Assembly (NCBI GenBank): GCA_963580455.1
Contig: OY756967.1
Span: 9,446,501 to 9,510,500 of the forward strand
Reading direction: 5' to 3'
Length of the DNA: 64,000 nucleotides
DNA from: Euonymus europaeus
Taxonomy: Eukaryota > Streptophyta > Magnoliopsida > Celastrales > Celastraceae
Below, piece after piece: positions 48,141 through 61,300 of this stretch. The position numbers were made by a program, and so were the translations under genes. The notes below the pieces were generated by a model. The model was not told where the DNA came from and did not search any database. It saw only the letters and a program-made list of their open reading frames with translations. How positions within the stretch are numbered: the stretch's first letter is position 1; each line of letters starts with the position of its first letter.

Positions 48141-51100
48141 TTTAACGGTTTTTGTCCATTTGTCATAGAAAGTTGGTGTTTTGGCATCGAAATAACCCTG
48201 GAAATTCATTTTCGTAAAATCTAACATAGAAGAACAACAAAAAGTGTACACCGAGCAACTTTGATTGTCCGAAGTTGCTCTACTCTCTCTATGTAGGAGC
48301 TTTTAACGGTTTTGTCTTTTTGTCATAGAAAGTTGCTTTTTTGGCATCGAAATAACCCTGGAAGCTCATTTTCATAAAATTTAATATAAAAGAACAATAA
48401 AAAGTGTACACCGAGCAACTTTGATCGTCCGAAGTTGCTCAACTCTCTCTATGGAGGAGCTTTTAACGGTTTTGTCCATTTGTCATAGAAACTTAATGTT
48501 TTGGCATTGAAATAATCTTGGAAGCTTATACTCGTAAAATTTGACTTTGTAGAACAATATAAAGTGTACACCGAGCAACTTTGATTGTCCGAAGTTGCTC
48601 AACTCTCTCTCTGGAGGAGCATTTAACGATTTTGTCCATTTATCATAGAAAGTTGCTGTTTGGCATCAAAATAATCTTGGAAGCCTATACACGTAAAATT
48701 TGACATAAAAAAGAAATTAAAAGTGTACACCGAGCAACTTCGATTGTCCGAAGTTGCTCAACTCTCTCTATGGAGGAGCTTTTCATGGTATTGTCCATTT
48801 GTCATAGAAAGTTGGTCTTTTGCCGTCGAAATAATCTTGGAAGCTTATACTGATAAAATTTGACATAAAAGAACATTAAAAAGTGTACACCGAGGAATTT
48901 TGATATTCGAAAGTTGCTCAACTCTCTCTATGGAGGAGCTTTTTAGGGTATTGTCCATTTGTGATAGAAAGTTGCTCTTTTGCGATCGAAATAATATTGG
49001 AAGCGTATACCCATAAAATTTGACATAGAAGAACATTAAAAAGTATACACCGAGCAACTTTGATAGTCCGAAGTTGCTCAACTCTCTCTATGGAACGCTT
49101 TTAACGGTTTTTGTCCATTTGTCACAGAAAGTTGGTGTTTTGGCATCGAAATAACCCTGGAAACTCATTTTCGTAAAATCTAACATAGAAGAACAATAAA
49201 AAGTGTACACCGAGCAACTTTGATTGTCCGAAGTTGCTCAACTCTCTCTATGGAGGAGCTTTTAACGGTTTTGTCCATTTGTCATAGAAACTTAATGTTT
49301 TGGCATTGAAATAATCTTGGAAGCTTATACTCGTAAAATTTGACTTTGTAGAACAATATAAAGTGTACACCGAGCAACTTTGATCGTCCGAAGTTGCTCA
49401 ACTCTCTCTTTGGAGGAGCTTTTAACGATTTTGTCCATTTGTCATAGAAAGTTGCTGTTTGGCATCGAAATAATCTTGGAAGCCTATACACGTAAAATTT
49501 GACATAAAAAAGAAATAAAAAGTGTACACCGAGCAACTTCGATTGTCCGAAGTTGCTCAACTCTCTCTATGGAGGAGCTTTTCATGGTATTGTCCATTTG
49601 TCATAGAAAGTTGGTCTTTTGCCGTCGAAATAATCTTGGAAGCTTATACTGATAAAATTTGACATAGAAGAACGTTAAAAAGTGTACACCGAGCAACTTT
49701 GATAGTCGAAAGTTGCTCAACTCTCTCTATGGAGGAGCTTTTCAGGGTATTGTCCATTTGTGATAGAAAGTTGCTCTTTTGCGATCGAAATAATATTGGA
49801 AGCGTATACCCATAAAATTTGACATAGAAGAACATTAAAAAGTATACACCGAGCAACTTTGATAGTCCGAAGTTGCTCAACTCTCTCTATGGAACGCTTT
49901 TAACGGTTTTTGTCCATTTGTCATAGAAAGTTGGTGTTTTGGCATCGAAATAACCCTGGAAACTCATTTTCGTAAAATCTAACATAGAAGAACAATAAAA
50001 AGTGTACACCGAGCAACTTTGATTGTCTGAATTTGCTCTACTCTCTCTATGGAGGAGCTTTTAACGGTTTTGACTTTTTGTCATAGAAAGTTGCTTTTTT
50101 GGCATCGAAATAACCCTGGAAGCTCATTTTCGTAAAATTTAATATAAAAGAACAATAAAAAGTGTACACCGGGCAACAATGATCGTCCGAAGTTGCTCAA
50201 CTCTCTCTATGGAGGAGCTTTTAACGGTTTTGTCCATTTGTCATAGAAACTTAATGTTTTGGCATTGAAATAATCTTGGAAGCTTATACTCGTAAAATTT
50301 GACTTTGTAGAACAATATAAAGTGTACACCGAGCAACTTTGATTGTCCGAAGTTGCTCAACTCTCTCTCTGGAGGAGCATTTAACAGTTTTGTCCATTTG
50401 TCATAGAAAGTTGTTGTTTGGCATCGAAATAATCTTGGAAGCCTATACACGTAAAATTTGACATAAAAAAGCAATAAAAAGTGTACACCGGGCAACTTCG
50501 ATTGTCCGAAGTTGCTCAACTCTCTCTATGGAGGAGCTTTTCATGGTATTGTCCATTTGTCATAGAAAGTTGGTCTTTTGCGATCGAAATAATATTGGAA
50601 GCGTATACCCATAAAATTTGACAAAGAAGAACATTAAAAAGTATACACCGAGCAACTTTGATAGTCCGAAGATGCTCAACTCTCTCTATGGAGGAGCTTT
50701 TAACGGTTTTTGTCCATTTGTCATAGAAAGTTGGTGTTTTGGCATCAAAATAACACTGGAAACTCATTTTCGTAAAATCTAACATAGAAGAACAATAAAA
50801 AGTGTACACCGAGCAACTTTGATTGTCCGAAGTTGCTCTACTCTCTCTTTGGAGGACCTTTTAACGGTTTTGTCGTTTTGTCATAGAAAGTTGCTGTTTT
50901 CGCATCGAAATAACCCTGGAAGCTTATTTTCGTAAAATTTAACATAAAAGAACAATAAAAAGTGTACACCGAGCAACTTTGATTGTCCGAAGTTGCTCAA
51001 CTCTCTCTATGGAGGAGCTTTTAACGGTTTTGTCCATTGGTCATAGAAAGTTGTTGTTTTGGCATCGAAATAATCGTGGAAGCTTATACTCATAAAATTT

Positions 51101-51979
51101 GACATAGAAGAACAATAAAAAGTGTACACCGAGCAACTTTGATTGTCCGAAGTTGCTCAACTCTCTCTATGGAGGAGCTTTTAACGGTTTTGTCCATTTG
51201 TCATAGAAACTTAATGTTTTGGCATTGAAATAATCTTGGAAGCTTATACTCGTAAAATTTGACTTAGTAGAACAATATTAGGTGTACACCGAGAAACTTT
51301 GATTGTCCGAAGTTGCTCAACTCTCTCTCTGGAGGAGAATTTAACGGTTTTGTCCATTTGTCATAGAAAGTTGCTGTTTGGCATCGAAATAATCTTGGAA
51401 GCCTATACACGTAAAATTTGACATAAAAAAGCAATAAAAAGTGTACACCGAGCAACTTCGATTGTCCGAAGTTGCTCAACTCTCCCTATGGAGGAGCTTT
51501 TCATGGTATTGTCCATTTGTCATAGTAAGTTGGTCTTTTGCCATCGAAATAATCTTGGAAGCTTATACTGATAAAATTTCACATAGAAGAACATTAAAAA
51601 GTGTACACCGAGCAACTTTGATAGTCCAAAGTTGCTCAACTGTCTCTATGGAGGAGCTTTTCAGGGTATTGTCGATTTGTCATAGAAAGTTGGTCTTTTG
51701 CGATCGAAATAATATTGGAAGCGTATACCCATAAAATTTGACATAGAAGAACATTAAAAAGTATACACCGAGCAACTTTGATAGTCCGAAGTTGCTCAAC
51801 TCTCTCTATGGAGGAGCTTTTAACGGTTTTTGTCCATTTGTCATAGAAAGTTGGTGTTTTGGCATCGAAATAACACTGGAAACTCATTTTCGTAAAATCT
51901 AACATAGAAGAACAATAAAAAGTGTAAACCGAGCAACTTTGATTGTCCGAAGTTGCTCTACTCTCTCTTTGGAGGAGCT
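48141..51979. repeat. 24-mer HOR, 3,839 bp, copy 2
   Basis: Second tandem copy, near-identical to 44,302-48,140. A private change at 51,580 (ATAAAATTTCACATAG, G in copies 1 and 3) removes a stop and opens a meaningless plus-strand frame at 51,441-51,734. The match ends near 51,979, where copy 1 would continue GGTTTTTGTCC but the sequence here reads GGTTTTGTCATTTTG. Confidence 0.93.
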
Positions 51980-53857
51980 TTTAACGGTTTTGTCATTTTG
52001 TCATAGAAAGTTGCTGTTTTGGCATCGAAATAACCCTGGAATCTTATTTTCGTAAAATTTAACATAAAAGAACAATAAAAAGTGTACACCGAGCAACTTT
52101 GATTGTCCGAAGTTGCTCAACTCTCTCTATGGAGGAGCTTTTAACGGTTTTGTCCATTGGTCATAGAAAGTTGTTGTTTTGGCATCGAAATAATCCTGGA
52201 AGCTTATACTCATAAAATTTGACATAGAAGAACAATAAAAAGTGTACACCGAGCAACTTTGATTGTCCGAAGTTGCTCAACTCTCTCTATGGAGGAGCTT
52301 TTAACGGTTTTGTCCATTTGTCATAGAAACTTAATGTTTTGGCATTGAAATAATCTTGGAAGCTTATACTCGTAAAATTTGACTTAGTAGAACAATATTA
52401 GGTGTACACCGAGAAACTTTGATTGTCCGAAGTTGCTCAACTCTCTCTCTGGAGGAGAATTTAACGGTTTTGTCCATTTGTCATAGAAAGTTGCTGTTTG
52501 GCATCGAAATAATCTTGGAAGCCTATACACGTAAAATTTGACATAAAAAAGCAATAAAAAGTGTACACCGAGCAACTTTGATGTTCCGAAGTTGCTCAAC
52601 TCTCTTTATGGAGGAGCTTTTCGGGGTATTGTCCATTTGTCATAGAAAGTTGGTCTTTTGCGATCGAAATAATATTGGAAGCGTATACCCATAAAATTTG
52701 ACATAGAAGAACGTTAAAAAGTATACACCGAGCAACTTTGATAGTCCGAAGTTGCTCAACTCTCTCTATGGAGGAGCTTTTAACGGTTTTTGTCTATTTG
52801 TCATAGAAAGTTGGTGTTTTGGCATCGAAATAACCCTGGAAACTCATTTTCGTAAATCTAACATAGAAGAACAATAAAAAGTGTACACCGAGCAACTTTG
52901 ATTGTCCGAAGTTGCTCTACTCTCTCTATGGAGGAGCTTTTAACGGTTTTGTCTTTTTGTCATAGAAAGTTGCTTTTTGGCATCGAAATAACCCTGGAAG
53001 CTCATTTTCGTAAAATTTAATAGAAAAGAACAATAAAAAGTGTACACCGAGCAACTTTGATCGTCCGAAGTTGCTCAACTCTCTCTATGGAGGAGCTTTT
53101 AACGGTTTTGTCCATTTGTCATAGAAACTTAATGTTTTGGCATTGAAATAATCTTGGAAGCTTATACTCGTAAAATTTGACTTTGTAGAACAATATAAAG
53201 TGTACACCGAGCAACTTTGATTGTCCGAAGTTGCTCAACTCTCTCTCTGGAGGAGCATTTAACGGTTTTGTCCATTTGTCATAGAAAGTTGCTGTTTGGC
53301 ATCGAAATAATCTTGGAAGCCTATACACGTAAAATTTGACATAAAAAAGAAATAAAAAGTGTACACTGAGCAACTTCGATTGTCCGAAGTTGCTCAACTC
53401 TCTCTATGGAGGAGCTTTTCATGGTATTGTCCATTTGTCATAGAAAGTTGGTCTTTTGCCGTCGAAATAATCTTGGAAGCTTATACTGATAAAATTTGAC
53501 ATAGAAGAACATTAAAAAGTGTACACCGAGCAACTTTGATAGTCGAAAGTTGCTCAACTCTCTCTATGGAGGAGCTTTTCAGGGTATTGTCCATTTGTCA
53601 TAGAAATTGGTCTTTTGCGATCGAAATAATATTGGAAGCGTATACCCATAAAATTTGACATAGAAGAACATTAAAAAGTATACACCGAGCAACTTTGATA
53701 GTCCGAAGTTGCTCAACTCTCTCTATGGAGGAGCTTTTAACGGTTTTTGTCCATTTGTCACAGAAAGTTGGTGTTTTGGCATCGAAATAACCCTGGAAAC
53801 TCATTTTCGTAAAATCTAACATAGAAGAACAATAAAAAGTGTACACCGAGCAACTTT
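51980..53857. repeat. Diverged relative of the 3,839-bp HOR start
   Basis: From about 52,000 to at least 53,400 the monomer order follows that of 43,520-44,920 at an offset near 8,477 bp (about 53 monomers), sharing AACAATATTAGGTG, CCGAGAAACTTTG, GGAGAATTTAACGG, TTTGATCGTCCG and TTTGACTTTGTAG. Extra small deletions occur here, for example CGTAAATCTAAC near 52,855, GCTTTTTGGC near 52,975 and CATAGAAATTGG near 53,600. It is an older branch of the same HOR family. Confidence 0.75.
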
Positions 53858-54497
53858 GATTGTCTGAAGTTGCTCTACTCTCTCTATGGAGGAGCTTTTA
53901 ACGGTTTTGTCTTTTTGTCATAGAAAGTTGCTTTTTTGGCATCGAAATAACCCTGGAAGCTCATTTTCGTAAAATTTAATATAAAAGAACAGTAAAAAGT
54001 GTAAACCGAGCAACTTTGATCGTCCGAAGTTGCTCAACTCTCTCTTTGGAGGAGCTTTTAACGGTTTTGTCCATTTGTCATAGAAACTTAATGTTTTGGC
54101 ATTGAAATAATCTTGGAAGCTTATACTCGTAAAATTTGACTTTGTAGAACAATAAAAAGTGTACACCGAGCAACTTTGATTGTCCGAAGTTGCTCTACTC
54201 TCTCTATGGAGGAGCTTTTAACGGTTTTGTCTTTTTGTCATAGAAAGTTGCTTTTTTGGCATCGAAATAACCCTGGAAGCTCATTTTCGTAAAATTTAAT
54301 ATAAAAGAACAATAAAAAGTGTACACCGAGCAACTTTGATCGTCCGAAGTTGCTCAACTCTCTCTATGGAGGAGCTTTTAACGGTTTTGTCCATTTGTCA
54401 TAGAAACTTATTGTTTTGGCATTGAAATAATCTTGGAAGCTTATACTCGTAAAATTTGACTTTGTAGAACAATATAAATTGTACACCGAGCAACTTT
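53858..54497. repeat. Dimer duplication (2 x 320 bp)
   Basis: The segments 53,858-54,177 and 54,178-54,497 match at an offset of 320 bp, sharing TTGCTTTTTTGGCATCG, GTAAAATTTAATATAAAAG, TTTGATCGTCCG and TTTGACTTTGTAG in order. They differ at single positions such as AACAGTAAAAAG and TGTAAACCGAG in the first. Directly after it, near 54,505, four bases are missing from the dyad (TGTCCTTGCTC for TGTCCGAAGTTGCTC). Confidence 0.82.
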
Positions 54498-56228
54498 GAT
54501 TGTCCTTGCTCAACTCTCTCTCGGGAGGAGCATTTAACGGTTTTGTCGATTTGTCATAGAAAGTTGTTGTTTGGCATCGAAGTAATCTTGGAAGCCTATA
54601 CACGTAAAATTTGACATAAAAAAGCAATAAAAAGTGTACACCGAGCAACTTCGATTGTCCGAAGTTGCTCAACTCTCTCTATGGAGGAGCTTTTCGTGGT
54701 ATTGTCCATTTGTCATAGAAAGTTGGTCTTTTGCCATCGAAATAATCTTGGAAGCTTAAACTGATAAAATTTGACATAGAAGAACATTAAAAAGTGTACA
54801 CCGAGCAACTTTGATAGTCCAAAGTTGCTCAACTCTCTCTATGGAGGAGCTTTTCAGGGTATTGTCCATTTGTCATAGAAAGTTGGTCTTTTGCGATCGA
54901 AATAATATTGGAAGCGTATACCCATAAAATTTGACATAGAAGAACATTAAAAAGTATACACCGAGCAACTTTGATAGTCCGAAGTTGCTCAACTCTCTCT
55001 ATGGAGGAGCTTTTAACGGTTTTTGTCCATTTGTCATAGAAAGTTGGTGTTTTGGCATCGAAATAACCCTGGAAACTCATTTTCGTAAAATCTAACATAG
55101 AAGAACAATAAAAAGTGTACACCGAGCAACTTTGATTGTCCGAAGTTGCTCTACTCTCTCTATGGAGGAGCTTTTAACGGTTTTGTCTTTTTGTCATAGA
55201 AAGTTGCTTTTTTGGCATCGAAATAACCCTGGAAGCTCATTTTTGTAAAATTTAATATAAAAGAACAATATAAAGTGTACACCGAGCAACTTTGATTGTC
55301 CGAAGTTGCTCAACTCTCTCTCTGGATTAGCATTTAACGGTTTTGTCCATTTGTCATAGAAAGTTGCTGTTTGGCATCGAAATAATCTTGGAAGCCTATA
55401 CACGTAAAATTTGACATAAAAAAGCAGTAAAAAGTGTACCCCGAGAAACTTCGATTGTCCGAAGTTGCTCAACTCTCTCTATGGAGGAGCTTTTCATGGT
55501 ATTGTCTATTTGTCATAGAAAGTTGGTCTTTTGCCATCGAAATAATCTTGGAAGCTTATACTGATAAAATTTGACAAAGAAGAACGTTAAAAAGTGTACA
55601 CCGAGCAACTTTGATAGTCCAAAGTTGCTCAACTCTCTCTATGGAGGAGCTTTTAACGGTTTTTGTCCATTTGTCATAGAAAGTTGGTGTTTTCGCACCG
55701 AAATAATCCTGGAAGCTCATTTTCGTAAAATTTAACATAGAAGAACAATAAAAAGTGTACACCGAGCAACTTTGATTGTCCGAAGTTGCTCTACTCTCTC
55801 TATGGAGGAGCTTTTAATGGTTTTGTCCATTTGTCATACAAAGTTGCTGTTTTGGCATCGCAATAATCTTGGAAGCTTATACTCATAAAGTTTGACATAG
55901 AAGAACAATAAAACGTGTAGACTGAGCATCTTTGATGTTCCGAAATTGGTCAACTCTATCTATGAAGGAGCTTTTAACCGTTTTGTCTTTTTGTCATAGA
56001 AAGTTGCTGTTTTTGCATCGAAATAACCCTGGAAGCTCATTTTCGTAAAATTTGACATAGAAGAACAATAAAAAGTGTACACCGAGCAACTTTGATGTTC
56101 CGAAGTTCCTCAACTCTCTCTATGGAGGAGCTTTTCAAGGTATTGTCCATTAGTCATAGAAAGTTGGTCTTTTGCCATCGAAATAATATTGGAAGTGTAT
56201 AGCCATAAAATTTGCCATAGAAGAACAT
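54498..56228. repeat. Mixed monomer zone in the right third
   Basis: About eleven monomers of several subfamilies, with order similar to that around 40,740-41,520 (CAGGGTATTGTCC, TTTTGCGATCG, GCTTATACTGATAAAA, TTAATATAAAAGAACAATAT). It holds the only clear right-side example of the dyad-poor subfamily (GAGCATCTTTGATG, GAAATTGGTCAAC near 55,925-55,955). No other sequence type is present. Confidence 0.75.
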
Positions 56229-56548
56229 TAAAAAGTATACACCGAGCAACTTTGATAGTCCGAAGTTGCTCAACTCTCTCTATGGAGGAGCTTTTAACGG
56301 TTTTTGTCCATTTGTCATAGAAAGTAGATGTTTTCGCATCGAATAATCCTCGAAGCTCATTTTCGTAAAATTTAACATAGAACAACATTAAAAAGTGTAC
56401 ACCGAGCAACTTTGATAGTCCGAAGTTGCTCAACTCTCTCTATGGAGGAGCTTTTAACGGTTTTTGTCCATTTGTCATAGAAAGTAGATGTTTTCGCATC
56501 GAATAATCCTCGAAGCTCATTTTCGTAAAATTTAACATAGAAGAACAA
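56229..56548. repeat. Single-monomer tandem duplication
   Basis: Two adjacent monomers are almost identical over 160 bp and share the private variant CATAGAAAGTAGATG (at 56,321 and 56,481), together with CATCGAATAATCCTCG. I did not see AAAGTAGATG anywhere else in the window. This looks like a freshly captured one-monomer duplication step. Confidence 0.85.
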
Positions 56549-57520
56549 TAAAAAGTGTACACTGAGCAACTTTGATTGTCCGAAGTTGCTCTACTGTCTC
56601 TATTGAGGAGCTTTTAACGGTTTTGTCTTTTTGTCATAGAAAGTTGCTGTTTTGGCATCGAAATTGCCCTGGAAGCTCATTTTCGTATAATTTAACATAA
56701 AAGAACAATAAAAAGTTTACACCGAGCAACTTCGATTGTCCGAAGTTGCTCAACTCTCTCTATGGAGGAGCTTTTAACGGTTTTGTCCATTTGTCATAGA
56801 AACTTAATGTTTTGGCATTGAAATAATCTTGGAAGCTTATACTCATAAAATTTGACATAGAAGAACAATAAAAAGTGTACACCGAGCAACTTTGATTTCC
56901 GAAGTTGCTCAACTCTCTCTATGGAGGAGCTTTTAACTGTTTTGTCCATTTGTCATAGAAACTTAATGTTTTGGCATTGAAATAATCTTGGAAGCTTATA
57001 CTCGTAAAATTTGACTTAGTAGAACAATATAAAGTGTACACCGAGCAACTTTGATTGTCCGAAGTTGCTCAACTCTCTCTCTGGAGGAGCATTTAACGGT
57101 TTTGTCCATTTGTCACAGAAAGTTGCTGTTTGGCATCGAAATAATCTTGGAAGCCTATACATGTAAAATTTGACATAAAAAAGCAATAAAAAGTGTACAC
57201 CGAGCAACTTCGATTGTCCGAAGTTGCTCAACTCTCTCTATGGAGGAGTTTTTCATGGTATTGTCCATTTGTCATAGAAAGTTGGTCTTTTGCCAACGAA
57301 ATAAGGTTGGAAGCTTATACTGATAAAATTTGACATAGAAGAACGTTAAAAAGTGTACACCGAGCAACTTTGATAGTCCAAAGTTGCTCAACTCTCTCTA
57401 TGGAGGAGCTTTTAACAGTTTTTGTCCATTTGTCATAGAAAGTTGGTGTTTTGGCATCGAAATAACCCTGGAAATTCATTTTCGTAAAATCTAACATAGA
57501 AGAACAACAAAAAGTGTACA
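56549..57520. repeat. Mixed monomers at the end of the 14-kb unit
   Basis: About six monomers. One carries CGAAATTGCCCTGG at 56,661, the marker variant otherwise confined to 10-31 kb. Small private changes include TTTGATTTCCGAAG near 56,895, TACATGTAAAATTTG near 57,158 and CCAACGAAATAAGG near 57,293. The zone ends at the inferred junction with the second 14,069-bp copy. Confidence 0.75.
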
Positions 57521-58370
57521 CCGAGCAACTTTGATTGTCCGAAGTTGCTCTACTCTCTCTTTGGAGGAGGTTTTAACGGTTTTGTCGTTTTGTCATAGAA
57601 AGTTGCTGTTTTGGCATCGAAATAACCCTGGAAGCTTATTTTCGTAAAATTTAACATAAAAGAACAATAAAAAGTGTACACCGAGCAACTTTGATTGTCC
57701 GAAGTTGCTCACCTCTCTCTATGGAGGAGCTTTTAACGGTTTTGTCCATTGGTCATAGAAAGTTGTTGTTTTGACATTGAAATAATCTTGGAAGCTTATA
57801 CTCATAAAATTTGACATAGAAGAACAATAAAAAGTGTACACCGAGCAACTTTGATTGTCCGAAGTTGCTCAACTCTCTCTATGGAGGAGCTTTTAACGGT
57901 TTTGTCCATTTGTCATAGAAACATAATGTTTTGGCATTGAAATAATCCTGGAAGCTTATACTCGTAAAATTTGACATAGTAGAACAATATTAGGTGTACA
58001 CCGAGAAACTTTGATTGTCCGTAGTTGCTCAACTCTCTCTCTGGAGGAGAATTTAACGGTTTTGTCCATTTGTCATAGAAAGTTGCTGTTTGGCATCGAA
58101 ATAACCTTGGAAGCCTATACACGTAAAATTTGACATAAAAAAGCAATAAAAAGTGTACACCGAGCAACTTTGATGTTCCGAAGTTGCTCAACTCTCTCTA
58201 TGGAGGAGCTTTTCAGGGTATTGTCCATTTGTCATAGAAAGTTGGTCTTTTGCGATCGAAATAATATTGGAAGCGTATACCCATAAAATTTGACATAGAA
58301 GAACATTAAAAAGTATACACCGAGCAACTTTGATAGTCCGAAGTTGCTCAACTCTCTCTATGGAGGAGCT

Positions 58371-61300
58371 TTTAACGGTTTTTGTCCATTTGTCATAGAA
58401 AGTTGGTGTTTTGGCATCGAAATAACCCTGGAAATTCATTTTCGTAAAATCTAACATAGAAGAACAACAAAAAGTGTACACCGAGCAACTTTGATTGTCC
58501 GAAGTTGCTCTACTCTCTCTATGTAGGAGCTTTTAACGGTTTTGTCTTTTTGTCATAGAAAGTTGCTTTTTTGGCATCGAAATAACCCTGGAAGCTCATT
58601 TTCATAAAATTTAATATAAAAGAACAATAAAAAGTGTACACCGAGCAACTTTGATCGTCCGAAGTTGCTCAACTCTCTCTATGGAGGAGCTTTTAACGGT
58701 TTTGTCCATTTGTCATAGAAACTTAATGTTTTGGCATTGAAATAATCTTGGAAGCTTATACTCGTAAAATTTGACTTTGTAGAACAATATAAAGTGTACA
58801 CCGAGCAACTTTGATTGTCCGAAGTTGCTCAACTCTCTCTCTGGAGGAGCATTTAACGATTTTGTCCATTTATCATAGAAAGTTGCTGTTTGGCATCAAA
58901 ATAATCTTGGAAGCCTATACACGTAAAATTTGACATAAAAAAGAAATTAAAAGTGTACACCGAGCAACTTCGATTGTCCGAAGTTGCTCAACTCTCTCTA
59001 TGGAGGAGCTTTTCATGGTATTGTCCATTTGTCATAGAAAGTTGGTCTTTTGCCGTCGAAATAATCTTGGAAGCTTATACTGATAAAATTTGACATAAAA
59101 GAACATTAAAAAGTGTACACCGAGGAATTTTGATATTCGAAAGTTGCTCAACTCTCTCTATGGAGGAGCTTTTTAGGGTATTGTCCATTTGTGATAGAAA
59201 GTTGCTCTTTTGCGATCGAAATAATATTGGAAGCGTATACCCATAAAATTTGACATAGAAGAACATTAAAAAGTATACACCGAGCAACTTTGATAGTCCG
59301 AAGTTGCTCAACTCTCTCTATGGAACGCTTTTAACGGTTTTTGTCCATTTGTCACAGAAAGTTGGTGTTTTGGCATCGAAATAACCCTGGAAACTCATTT
59401 TCGTAAAATCTAACATAGAAGAACAATAAAAAGTGTACACCGAGCAACTTTGATTGTCCGAAGTTGCTCAACTCTCTCTATGGAGGAGCTTTTAACGGTT
59501 TTGTCCATTTGTCATAGAAACTTAATGTTTTGGCATTGAAATAATCTTGGAAGCTTATACTCGTAAAATTTGACTTTGTAGAACAATATAAAGTGTACAC
59601 CGAGCAACTTTGATCGTCCGAAGTTGCTCAACTCTCTCTTTGGAGGAGCTTTTAACGATTTTGTCCATTTGTCATAGAAAGTTGCTGTTTGGCATCGAAA
59701 TAATCTTGGAAGCCTATACACGTAAAATTTGACATAAAAAAGAAATAAAAAGTGTACACCGAGCAACTTCGATTGTCCGAAGTTGCTCAACTCTCTCTAT
59801 GGAGGAGCTTTTCATGGTATTGTCCATTTGTCATAGAAAGTTGGTCTTTTGCCGTCGAAATAATCTTGGAAGCTTATACTGATAAAATTTGACATAGAAG
59901 AACGTTAAAAAGTGTACACCGAGCAACTTTGATAGTCGAAAGTTGCTCAACTCTCTCTATGGAGGAGCTTTTCAGGGTATTGTCCATTTGTGATAGAAAG
60001 TTGCTCTTTTGCGATCGAAATAATATTGGAAGCGTATACCCATAAAATTTGACATAGAAGAACATTAAAAAGTATACACCGAGCAACTTTGATAGTCCGA
60101 AGTTGCTCAACTCTCTCTATGGAACGCTTTTAACGGTTTTTGTCCATTTGTCATAGAAAGTTGGTGTTTTGGCATCGAAATAACCCTGGAAACTCATTTT
60201 CGTAAAATCTAACATAGAAGAACAATAAAAAGTGTACACCGAGCAACTTTGATTGTCTGAATTTGCTCTACTCTCTCTATGGAGGAGCTTTTAACGGTTT
60301 TGACTTTTTGTCATAGAAAGTTGCTTTTTTGGCATCGAAATAACCCTGGAAGCTCATTTTCGTAAAATTTAATATAAAAGAACAATAAAAAGTGTACACC
60401 GGGCAACAATGATCGTCCGAAGTTGCTCAACTCTCTCTATGGAGGAGCTTTTAACGGTTTTGTCCATTTGTCATAGAAACTTAATGTTTTGGCATTGAAA
60501 TAATCTTGGAAGCTTATACTCGTAAAATTTGACTTTGTAGAACAATATAAAGTGTACACCGAGCAACTTTGATTGTCCGAAGTTGCTCAACTCTCTCTCT
60601 GGAGGAGCATTTAACAGTTTTGTCCATTTGTCATAGAAAGTTGTTGTTTGGCATCGAAATAATCTTGGAAGCCTATACACGTAAAATTTGACATAAAAAA
60701 GCAATAAAAAGTGTACACCGGGCAACTTCGATTGTCCGAAGTTGCTCAACTCTCTCTATGGAGGAGCTTTTCATGGTATTGTCCATTTGTCATAGAAAGT
60801 TGGTCTTTTGCGATCGAAATAATATTGGAAGCGTATACCCATAAAATTTGACAAAGAAGAACATTAAAAAGTATACACCGAGCAACTTTGATAGTCCGAA
60901 GATGCTCAACTCTCTCTATGGAGGAGCTTTTAACGGTTTTTGTCCATTTGTCATAGAAAGTTGGTGTTTTGGCATCAAAATAACACTGGAAACTCATTTT
61001 CGTAAAATCTAACATAGAAGAACAATAAAAAGTGTACACCGAGCAACTTTGATTGTCCGAAGTTGCTCTACTCTCTCTTTGGAGGACCTTTTAACGGTTT
61101 TGTCGTTTTGTCATAGAAAGTTGCTGTTTTCGCATCGAAATAACCCTGGAAGCTTATTTTCGTAAAATTTAACATAAAAGAACAATAAAAAGTGTACACC
61201 GAGCAACTTTGATTGTCCGAAGTTGCTCAACTCTCTCTATGGAGGAGCTTTTAACGGTTTTGTCCATTGGTCATAGAAAGTTGTTGTTTTGGCATCGAAA

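Larger units (their letters stand above)
43452..57520. repeat. 14,069-bp super-unit (about 88 monomers), copy 1
   Basis: Everything from 43,452 to 49,931 reappears at 57,521-64,000 with a constant offset of 14,069 bp. The stretch 43,452-57,520 is therefore one unit of a very large tandem duplication whose second copy starts exactly where the first ends. It consists of an 850-bp lead, two 3,839-bp HORs, and about 5.5 kb of more varied monomers. The variants GTTTTGACATTG, AACATAATGTTTTGG, CTCACCTCTCTC and GGAAATTCATTTTC are shared in order. Confidence 0.85.

Noticed and set aside
51441..51734. Plus-strand open frame of 97 codons.
   Set aside because: Opened by a single G-to-C change at 51,580 that removes a stop present in the otherwise identical copies at 47,741 and 61,810. 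It is satellite sequence.
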